From positions 1 through 60,521 of the forward strand of contig CANQUD010000007.1 in the NCBI GenBank assembly GCA_947626935.1: a DNA stretch of 60,521 bases, written 5' to 3'. Position numbers and translations under genes: made by a program. The notes beneath the pieces were generated by a model. It did not search any database. It saw nothing but the letters and a program-made list of their open reading frames with translations, and was not told the origin of the DNA. The DNA is from an uncultured Clostridia bacterium. GTDB lineage: Bacteria; Bacillota; Clostridia; Christensenellales; Borkfalkiaceae. Positions 42,261 through 54,200 of this stretch are shown here, piece by piece (positions within the stretch are counted from its first letter, which is position 1; each line of letters begins with the position of its first letter).

Positions 42261-45200
42261 ATGAGTGCTGAAGGCAAGAAGAAGGACAAGGGCTTTATTG
42301 CGATACTCGTACTGATTATCGTATGCGCTTGCCTCATGGTCGCCGCCGTCACTACGCTCGGCATCGGAATGTCGAACGGCATGGGCGGCACGGAAGAACC
42401 CGGTACGCAGGGTGAACAGACTGCTCCCGCGTCGAAGTGGTACACCGGGAACGGTGCGCCCGCTGCGACTTTGGGCAACAGCGGCGACTTGTATCTCGAC
42501 AAACAGAGCGGGAACGTCTACGAAAAGGGCGGTTCCGGCTGGACTGTCGCCTGCAATCTGAAGGGCGACTCTTCCGAGGTCGTTCCCCACATCGGTGAAA
42601 ACGGCAACTGGTACATCGGTACGACCGATACGGGAGTTGCCGCCAAGGCTCTTACGCCGAGCATCGGTGCGGACGGCTATTGGTACATCGGCGACGAAAA
42701 GACGGACAGCCGCGCTTGGCTCGACGTCAAGATCGAAAACGGCGAATGGTACATAGACGGGAAACCGAGCGGGATCCCCGCTTCCGTCGTTCCCCATATC
42801 GGGCAAGCCGACAACGGCGAGCAAGAGGGGATGTGGTACATCGGCGACCAGCTGACGGGCTTCAGAGCTTCGGGAACGAGTCTCGAGATCTCCGATGACG
42901 GCTACTGGGTCGTTGACGGCGAAAAGACTTCTACGCATGCCGAAGGCAGCAAGCTCGCGATCACCGACGACGGCTACTGGGTCATCGACGGTGTCAAGAC
43001 CGACTATACCTGCGCACCTTACATGAAGGACGGCAAGTGGTACGTCGGCTCGAAAGAGATCGGCGACGCAGCTCCCCATATCGGCGCGAACGGCAACTGG
43101 TATGTCGGCGAGAAGGATACGGGCTATTCCGCATCCGGTGCGATGTGGCACAGCGGCGAGGGCGCTCCCTCGACGGCTGCGATCCCCGCTGCACATGAGG
43201 GCGATTTCTATTTCGATACCGAAAGCGGCGACGTCTACCGTTTCTATAACGGTGCATGGGCGAAGTTCGTCGATCTTCGTTATGACCTCAACCCCGAGAC
43301 CAACGAGTGGGAACTCAACGGCGAAGGCACGGGCGTCTATGCGACGGCATGGTCGAGCGGCGAAGGCGATCCTACAGGGAAACTTGCGGGTCACGTCGGC
43401 GATTTCTACCTTGACGCGGTAAGCGGTATCATATATAAATATGTATCTGCCACGGAAGGTTGGGAAAAACTCCTTTCCGTCAAGCAGTGGTCGACGGGGA
43501 ACGGCGCACCCGATGATGCGTTCGGTTTCTTGGGCGACATGTATGTTGACCTCGATGACGGTCAGCTCTATCAGTATAACGGCACGGCTTGGGAAGCTGT
43601 CGACGGAATTATTCTCCGCGGCACCAAGCTCTTCACGGGCAGCGGAGCACCTGCTGCCGATCTCGAAGGCGCAAAACTCGGCGACTTCTACTTTGACCTC
43701 AAGGACGGCGTTATCTACGAACTCAAGAAGGTCGAAGGCGAAGTGAAGTGGGTCGCTGCGAACCTTGACGATCCTCTCGCGGGGACCAGATGGCTCAGCG
43801 GCACGGTCGATCCTACCGATGACCTCGATGCAAAGGATTACGACGTCTACTTCAACACCGAGAGCATGACTCTTTGGCAGCTCACGCCCAAGGCTGAGGG
43901 CGAAGGTTCCGAGTGGAAGAGACTCGGCGTTCTTTCCAGCCAGCGCGGCACCAAGTGGTTCTACGGCTCCTTCACGCCCGAACTTCCGCAGGACGAAGCG
44001 GGCTTCGAAAAGCTCACCGAAGGCTCTATCGATAGTGACTTCTATCTCCAGACATTCGATTCCTTCAGCGGTATGAAGGGCTTCAGAATGTATGTGAAGG
44101 AAAAGGGAGCGTGGACTCTCCTCGTCGACATGGCGACGGCAGAGAGATACACGGAATTCAACATTCCTTCTTACGACTCGCTCCGCTCGTTCCGCAACAG
44201 CGTCAACGGCGTCTATGGCGAAGCGAATGCTTACAGCGACACGATCGTCCACGTTATCGCGGACGTTGTGATCCCCGCAGACGAAAGCGCCACCTTCGGC
44301 GTTGTCGGCGACGAAGAGAACGTATTCAGCGGCATCCTCGACGGTCAGAAGGGTGCTGAAGGCAAATACACGATCAGCGGCATCACGGGCACGCTCTTCG
44401 GCACGCTCAAGGATGCTACGATCCAAAATGTAGACTTTATTGGTTCGATCAACGCGAAAGCGCTCACGACCGATACAAAAGACAATGCTGTCTCTCTCCT
44501 CACAGGCACATTTGGTCTTGCACAAAAGTTCGAAGGAACTGTTATGATCAAGAACGTTACCCTTACGCTCACATTGGTCGACGACGAGGGCGCCGCTCTC
44601 GGCACGGCGACCATCGTTTGGGGCAACGAAGAAGATACGCCGAGCGTCACCGTCACGATCACGGGCAATAAGGCGGAGACTGCGTCCATTGCGGCGACTG
44701 CGACCACACTTGCCGACTATAAGCTTCAGCTCGAAGATCAGATCCTTGAACTCGGCGCAGCAAGCTTCACGTTCAACAACATCGCACTCACGGGCAACAG
44801 CGTGTTTGTTGTCGACAATGCGAAGGCATTCGCTCTTACGGGCAGCTATATCAGCGCAAAGCCTGAGAATGCGAAGTATCACAACGCTCCCGTGTTCGGC
44901 GATTACGGCAAGGAACTCAAGACGGCGGAAGAGGGCGGATACGACCTCGAGATCTCGGGCAACACGTTCGCGACCGATCGTGCCGTCTACATGTACAACA
45001 AGGTGACGAGCGTCCTCGTCAGGGAAAACGTGTTCGGCACGACCGAAAAGCCGATGGGCGACGAATGGGCTGTCAAGTTCATGGCGATCGGCGCAGATTC
45101 GACCTTCAAGGTCAGCGGCAACGTCATCAATGGCGCGACCTCGACGGCGGAAGGCGAAGACAACGATACGTTCTATGCCTTTGATTTCTATGCAGACGAA

Positions 45201-48200
45201 GAGAACAAGGCGAATGCATACAGCGTCGAGTTCGAAAGCAACACCCTCACCGTTGCGGACAATGCGACAGCGAAGGGCAATTACGGTCTTGTCAAGGTCG
45301 AGGCGCAAGACAACAACGGCGGCAAGGGCAAGATCTATCTCCTCGGCGATACGAACTCCGTCAGCGGAAAAGACATGTTCGACGCTGTTGCCTACACGCT
45401 CTATCACAAGGGCGCAGGCGCCGTTCCCGATGATGCAGATCCCGAAAATGCCTTCTCGTTCATCGCGTTCAACGCGGCGCTCGATGAGGAAGAAAAGCTT
45501 ACGCAGGGCTATGTCTACATCGGCAGCGAATTCGGCAAGACGCACACGTACAAAGCTACAGATCTTTCCGCAGAAGTTTCGAAGAAAGACGATGTTTGGA
45601 TCATCGACCTTGGTATCACATACCAGTATAAATCTGGCGAAGTCGAAGACCCTGCGGGCAAATTAGAGCCTGTCTATTCCTACATCAACGATCCGCTCGG
45701 CTTCGTACAGCATGTCGCCGACTATACAGATCATTACTATATAAATAATGTAATGGGTCTCGTGTACTTCCGTGACTCTGTCAAAAACAACACGATCGCT
45801 GCTGGCGGATATGAGGGAATGACCGTTGTTCTGACGGAAGATCTCAAGACGGAAGATGTTGTCGAAGTATACGATTTCGCCAAGAATGAGTTCTGCTTCT
45901 GGAATGAAGCGCCGATCGGTACGGAAAGCGCACCCTTCAAGGGTACGTTCGACGGCTCCGATTTGAAGATTCTCAACATTAGCGGCAATCCGTTCTTCGG
46001 CTATGTTGACGGTGCAACGATCAAGAATCTCAAGCTCGAGAATGTCAAAGTTTTCGGCAATCAGAATGTCGGCGGTCTCGTCTCCTATGTCAAGGGCAAT
46101 ACGACGATCCTCGACGTTGCGGTTTCGGGTGAACTTACTTTGGCGCCGAATGCCGGCAACGCATGGGTATATTCTCGTTCTATCGGCGGTCTCGTCGGCG
46201 GCGTCGATGCGACTGCGAACCTTACGGTCGGCGGTGTCTACTTCAGCGGTACACTCAACAACTTGTATGAAGAGATGGCTCAAGACGGGACGGAACCCGG
46301 CGCGAAGCTCATCCACAATAAGTTCAACTATCTTGTTTACAACTATGGTCTTGTCGGATCCTCCGGTTCCGAAACCACAAAAGATACTTGGACTGGCGAG
46401 CATAATATCTATGCCGCTGCAAAAGTTACCGTCACCACGGCCGGAGTCAAGGGTACTTGGGAACCCGGCAAGCCCGATACGCCGTTCACGGCGATCGTGG
46501 ATGCGACGGTCGTTGCAACAAAACTTAAGCTCAACGCAACATTTGAGAGCGGAGAAGTGACGAATGACATGAGCGGCGTTGTCGTCTCTGTCTATGAAGA
46601 TGAGGGAACGCCCGCAAGCGAAGCTCTGACGGGACTCTACAATGTCGCAGAACTCGTCAACGGCGGTATCTCCTTCGAGAATCAGATCGTTCTTCTTACT
46701 TCGAATGTCAGCATTTTGAATACGACAGGAAACGAATGGACGCCGATCGGTACGGACACCGCACCCTTCAAGGGCACCTTCCTCGGCGCTCCCGATGCGG
46801 CAGAGGGGGCAACGGCTCCCGCTCCTTACGCCATTCGCGGCGTTCTCGGTTCGCTGTTCGGTTACCTTCAGGGCTCTGTCAAGAATCTTACGATTTCGGT
46901 TGCAGTGAAAGAGGCTTCGAACTATGGTCTTGTCGCTGCCAAAGCGGCGGCAAATGGCGACAGCCCTGCAACGATTGACAATGTCCTTGTCACGGGTTCG
47001 CTTTTTGAAACTGACCTTACAAAACTTGCGGGTAAGCAGGTCAAAGACTATGTGGCAGCTCCGTTCGGCTTCTACGAGGCGGATGAACTGGAAGCCGTCG
47101 TCGTCACGGATTCGACTGCTTCGATCGGCTTAGATTATTCCAACGTCGATCTCCTTGTGAAAGTCGAGAAAGACAGCTCTGTATATGTTCGTGTATTGGG
47201 TAGCGGAACCGAACCCAACATTACCGACGAAGCGCTCGTTCTCAACGGCTTCACGAAGGGCGGAAAGAATCTTGCGGCTGAATACAACTTCACAACTCTG
47301 AAATTTGAGGGCAACAGCTCGGTCGACATCGCCAAGGCGACATCCTTCACGATGAAAGACTGCGTCGTGAACGTCACGCCTACCGACGACGACGTGAACA
47401 CCCGCGAGGCATTCATCATCAGTGCTTCGCACCTTGCCGCCGACAAGTGGGAGCTTGAGAGCGGAAAAGTCCATACGCTGTCTCTCGACATCGAAGACAA
47501 TAAGATCGTTGTCAAGAAAGCAGAGGCCGAAACGAAAGATCCCATCGCTCTGTTCATTCTTCAGAACAAGATCGCGGACGGCTCCAAGATCAGCGGCAAC
47601 ACGATCGGTGACGACACGAACCGCTTCGAGTTCGTCGGCATCAAGCTCGGCGAGTTTGAGGACGGCGCTAAGATCACCCTCGAGAACAACACCGTCTACG
47701 GAAAAGTTTCCGCAGAGGGCAAGTGGTTCGGCGGCTTCGACTTCTTGGAGGACGGCGACCACGAACCGAAGTTCAGCGCATACCTCAAGAGAAACACGGT
47801 CGATGTCAAAGCGGCAGAGGGGATCGAACTCCTTCCCGGCGACGGCACGGCTGGTTCCAAGACCAACTACTCCTTCGTTCAGGTCGAAGGCAACGGCGGC
47901 GCGACCCACGGTATGGTCTACGTCCACACCGACAACACGCTTATCGTCGACGGAGAAGAGGGACGCTCCCTCAAGTACGAGGATGTCGCGAACTGGATCA
48001 CGGCGGATGGCAAGATCGGCAACGCCGACTACATCGGCTACAACGTCGAGTGGAATGACGACCTCGAGATCACGAAGGGCGACTTCGTATTCGGCTATGA
48101 CGACTTCTGGTACTACGGGAACCAGAAGAAGGGCGATGTTGCTCTGTTCGACGCGGCGGTCAAGGATCTTGCAGCGGCTGTTGCGGAAGGTTCCGAAGAG

Positions 48201-51200
48201 AACATCCACGTTGTCATCGGCAACTCGTTCGGCAGAAAGCTCTCCGAACTTACGGTTCCCGAAGGCGGCGACAAGAGCGCCAAATACAACACCTACTACA
48301 TGTTCGACAAGACGGGTCTTGAAACGTTTGTCACCCTTACCAACGAAGGGTACAGCTTCGCGGGCAAGACTGTCATGTTCGACGACGGATTCAACAAAGA
48401 CGGCAGCTACGTACTCGATCTCTCGGACTATGGCGACGAGTGGATCCCGATCGGTAATTCGGATCATGCTTTCGACGGTACCTTCGACGGCAGCTACGGC
48501 AGCGGAGCCGAAGCAGCCAACTGGCAGATCACGAATCTCACCTACAACGGCACGAAAGAGAAGGCGGAGAACTTCGGCTTCTTCGGCTACACGCGTGGCG
48601 GTGCAGCAAATGCTGCCCTCAAGAATCTCGACCTTCACGAATTCACCTACAATATCCCCGACGGACGTACCGACAACGCAACGACGGGTGTCCTCGTCGG
48701 CAATGCGGAAAAGACGACGATCGAAAACGTCCACGTCGCGAACAGCACTCTGACGAACTTCCTCAAGAACGTCGGTGCGGTTGCGGGTCACATCAAGGAA
48801 GTTACGATGACGAAAGTCACCGTCCAGAACGTCAAGATCGATTCCGAGAACGTCAATGCGGGTGCGGTCGTCGGCGTCGCAGAAAAGAGCACGTTCGAAG
48901 AAATTCGTGTCGGCTGCTCGGTTGCAGACGGAAAGGTTACGCCTTCTACTGACAAGGTGACCGTGAGCGGCATGTACTCCGTCGGCGGCGTGGTCGGTCT
49001 TGCCAAGGACGGCATCACCGCCAAGGATGTTTGGTCGGCGGCTGATCTCCAGCTTGACATGGTCTCCGATCAGAAGTTTGCAACGCTCATCGGCGGTATC
49101 GTCGGCGGCGTGAACGACTCGGCGACCTCGACATTCACCTTCAAGGATACGCACTTCATCGGTACGCTCAACCGTCTGGCATTCCTTACGACCTTCACCG
49201 CAAACTATGCGAACTACGGTCTCGTCGGCGGCGAAACGGATGGCTCGAACAACGTCACGCTCAACATCACCGAATCGAGCTTCCACTCCGAACACGCCGA
49301 AGGCTTCAAGCAGGAGACCGATTGGAACGAAACGGGCGAAGTCACGTCGCAGTACAAGGTCAGCACCCTGAACGGTCTCGAGTACTTCCGCGATCAAGTC
49401 AATCTCGGCAATCCTTACACGGGTGAAACCGTTCACCTCATCAAGGATATCTACCTTGAGAAGAAAGAATGGACGCCGATCGGCAACGAGACGTACGCAT
49501 TCGAAGGTATCTTCACGGGCTACTACGACAAGGCTGATAAGGAAGAGACGGATGCGCCTAAAGCGAACACGAACGAGGGCGCGATCGGCGAAACCGATTA
49601 CACTTGGACGAAGGATGCCTTCACGATCTCCGACCTCAATGTCAAACAGCACAAGCAGCACGTCAACTACGGCTGCGAAGGCGGCGACTACGCAGGTCTC
49701 TTCGGACGGATCGCAGACGGCGCTAAGGTCGAAAAACTCAACATCGACGGCGCTCATGTCACCGGTCACGAGAAAGTCGGTGTCATCGCAGGCGGCGTCG
49801 GAACAACCAATGACACCTCGCGGCAGGGCACGATCGAGAACGTCACGGTCTACAATGCAGAGGTCCACGGACATCACTGGGTCGGCGGTCTCGTCGGTTA
49901 TGGCGCTTGCGACGTCAAGGGTTCGCAGGTCATCGACCTCGTTGCGACTGCAACGCCCGAACTTGTCACGGTCGAAAGCAACCCGAAGTTCGACAACGGC
50001 GACAAGCTCGGCGGTCTCGTCGGTTACGTCGGCTATGGCGTCGCACAGACCTTTGATCACAACCTCGTCGCAGACGCTACGCTCACCGCGTATCGCGATG
50101 TCGGCGGTCTCATCGGTATGGATAACAGCACGGGCGACACTACTGCGAGCACGTTCACGAACAACACCGTTCAGAACGTCACCGTCAACGTCCAGAGGAG
50201 TGGCTTCAACTCCAAGGCGACGGCGCCCGAAGGCTGGTGGACCCCGACCGATTGGACAGAATTCTGCAACTACACGCAGGACTACACCTATGTCGGCACC
50301 TACCAGCGCAATGCAGAGTGGATGGTCGGCCGTTACAGCTACAGCGACGAGACGGCAACGACGAAGGGCGTCAACGTCGTCGGCGGCACAACGAACAACA
50401 CCAACGTCGGTACGGCGATCAACCGTAACGAGAGCGAAGATGCCAAGGGTCTCGTCTATGACAACAACGCTTGGCGCATCACGACCGTTGAAGGTCTCAA
50501 CACCCTCCGTGAACTCCTTGCAAAGACCGAGGCAGGCACCCACGACGGGCAGGACTACACGGTGGGCTTCGAAGGTCAGAAGGTCGTCCTCGACGGCGAC
50601 ATCGATCTGAGCGTTGCGGCAACCGTTGCGCTCGACGCAGAAGCGGCGGCTTGGACCCCGATCACCAACTTCAAGGGCACCCTTGACGGACGCGGACACG
50701 TCCTCAAGAACCTCAACGTTTCGGGCAATGGCGACATCGGCTTCTTCTCGTCGCTTGATTCGACGGCAACGGTTTCGAACATCATCTTCGAGAATGCGAC
50801 CGTAAACGGCACGAACACGACGTTGAGCGGCAGCGCAGTCAATGCGAATGCGGGCGTCCTCGCAGGTACGATCAACGGCGCGACGATCAGCGGCATCACT
50901 GTCAAGAGCAGCACGATCACGTCGGAAGCGGTCGCGGGCGCTCTTGCAGGCAAATTGAGCGGCACGGTCAATGTCACGGGTATCACCGTCGACGGCGCAA
51001 CCGTGACGGGCGGCACCGCAGAAGGCGGCACGGCTGCTGCACTTGCAACGGTCGAAGCGGGCGCAACGGGCACCGTGGAGAACTTCAACTTCACAGGTAC
51101 TCTTACGGCAAAGACCACCGTTTATCTTGCCAAGGTCGAAGGCTTGACCTACAAGAACTGCACCGTCAGCGACACCGCAATGACGTCTGCAGAGGGCATG

Positions 51201-54200
51201 TTCTACGGCACGTATGCGAATGCAGACGGTTCGACCGTCCTCGACAGCGCATACTTCATCCTCGGCAAGGACGATACGCTCACCGCGCTCAAGATCCTCC
51301 AGAACTTTGCAGCGTATGTGAACGAAGGGCATGACTTCGACAAAGAAACAGTCTATCTCCTCGAGAATGTCACGCTTGGCGCAACGGATACGTGGACCCC
51401 GATCGGGGCACAGAACGCTGTGTTCAACGGCACGTTCGACGGCAACGGCAACACGATCAAGGGACTCAAGACGACCCTGTTCGGTCACGTCGGCGCGAAG
51501 TTTGTCCTCAACATGCTGCATGTTGAAGTCTCCAATGCTTCTACTGCAACCGCGCTCTACGGCATCGCAGATGTCGCGGCAGAGGGTGCAAAGGTCACGA
51601 ATTCCGACATCACCAACACGAACGATGCGTACAACACGAACGATGCGTATGAGATGAAGTTCGTTTGGGATGACAAGGGTGTCGTCACGGCTGCTACCAC
51701 CTTCGATCATAAGGTCAAGACAGTTGACGGACTTAAGTATCTTGCAACCGTCGTCAACAGCGGCGTCAGCTTCGAAGGCGCTACGGTTCAACTCACGGCG
51801 GACGTGAGTCTCACAGGAGTTGAAAATTGGTCGCCGATCGGTACCGACGAAAAGACTCCTTTCAAGGGCGTCTTCGACGGTAAGAGCCATAAGATCAGTG
51901 ATCTCCTCTTCAAGGACTTCACAAAGACCAACGCGGGTCTGTTCGGCTACGTGCAGGGCGGCGAGATCAAGGACTTGACGCTTGACGGCTTCACCGATGT
52001 CGTCTCCTCCGAGAACGCAGGCGCTCTTGCAGGCTATCTCGACGGAACGAAGCTCTCGAATATCACCGTTACCTGCACAGACATCAGCTCCAACGACGCG
52101 ATCCTGCAGGCAGCGAATGCGGGCGCAGTCGTCGGTGTCGCAAAGGGTGTCAAAGCGACGGGAATCACCGTTCATGGCAACGGGACGCTTGAACTTCAGG
52201 TCTCGGGCAGCACGGTCGGTGCGTTCGCGGGCAAGGTCGAAGGAACTACGACCGTTGCGGGTACCTTCCAGGTCATCCTCAAGGGCAAATATGACGAAAC
52301 CTACGGCGGACTTGTCGGCGCTCTCGCGGAAGGCGCTAGGCTGAACCACGACGACGCGACAGTCACCCTTGTCGAGTACATCGCAGATGAGGTCGACCTC
52401 AAGGCATTCCGCACGAGCGTCAAAGAAGGCAACAATAAGAATTACGAAGGCTGGCTTGTTCTCCTCAAAGAAGGCACCTATGAATTAGGTACGATCGATC
52501 CTCTCGGCGGCACGTTCAAGGGAACCTTCCAACCCGCAGGCTATATTGTGGGGGGGGAGAATAACAGCAACGTCACCATCAAGTACACGATGGCGAAGGG
52601 CGAAGCAGCAGTCGCCGACTACACGGCGGGCTTCTTCGCAGAACTCAACGGTGCGACCGTTCAGGGCGTCTCCTTTGAGGCTACCATCACCGAAGCAGAT
52701 GCAAAGGGTGTCGGCGTTGTCGCCGCAAACTCTGTCAACTCCACGATCACGAACGTAACGGTCAAAGCGACCGTTACGGGCGGGGTCTATGTCGGCGCCG
52801 TTGTCGGGCATGCAACGTCCACCACTTTGACGAACAACACCGTCACGGGTACGCTCAAGGTTCAGGACAACAAGCTCGGCGGACTTGTCGGCTACATCGA
52901 CGGCGGCTCGACCGTTTCCCAGAACACGCTCGGCACCGCGGAAGCGCCCGTTGTCTTGACCGCTCTTAAAAACAATGCGGCAGAGGGCGCTGAAGAGAAC
53001 GGCTACGGCATGGTCGGCGGTCTCATCGGCGGTGGCGGTGGAACAGGCTCCACGACCGTCAGCGAGAATACCCTCTATGTCACGATCGACGTGACCGAAG
53101 GGAATGCTGCATATCAGAAGTACACGGGCGCTCTTATCGGCAACCCCGGCAATATGACTTTCGACAAGAACACGGGTGCCGCAACGATCAAGGTTTCCTT
53201 CGGTACGGAATGGACCGAAAAGGGACTTATCGGCTTCACGAGCACGGAAGGCATCTATACCCTTGGGACAGAGGCGAACGCGAACACCGTGAAGATCGAA
53301 TGGATCGAACCCGTTGCTAACGTGGACGGACTTAAGGCGCTTGCCACGAAAGTGAACAATGGCACCGATTCCTATGAGGGAAAGACGCTGCTTCTCACGG
53401 ACGACCTCGACCTTGAAGAGAAGGAATGGATGCCGATCGGAAACGCCGCTCATAGCTTCATGGGCACCTTTGACGGCGGCAATCATACGATTTCCAACAT
53501 CAAGGTTTCGAGCGGTTTGAAGTACCTCGGACTGTTCGGTATGGTCGGTAATGTCAATTCCGATGTGACACCCGAGATCAAGAACTTGAAACTCGGCGGA
53601 TACAATGCTATCATGTGCGTGGAAAAAGATTCCGCTATGCGGAATGACTCCGGTCTCCTTGCCGGCTATGCCGCAAAGACCACGTTCACGAACATCAGCA
53701 CGGCGGAGAACACGTCCATAGGTGTTACAGGGTTCTTCGGCAACTTCGAAACGTATTTCCTGTACGGTTGCTCGATCGGCGGACTTGTCGGCACATCGCA
53801 GACAAACACCTACAACAATATCCAGTTCAACCCGATCATGGGGAGCGTGAATGGCGCAGCGGGTATCTCCGTCGGCGGTCTCATCGGTCTTTCCATGGGT
53901 GATACGCTGAAGGATGTTACCGTATCCAACACGCACGTGCTCGGTGCGCTCAATGTCGGCGGTGTGATCGGCACGGCTTACCGTGACATCAAACTTGATA
54001 ACGTCAAGGTTGTAAACGGTCACGTTGAGCTTACCGGAGTTGCGACATGGGGTCAAACGGATCAGGAGCATACTTTGGTCGGCGGTCTCATCGGTGCGGC
54101 GTATTCGGGAACGATTACGATCGAAAAGAGCGGATTTACGGGCAAGATCGAACGGGATCTTTACATCGAAACAGCCCTTGTAAATAACGGGCTTGTCGGC

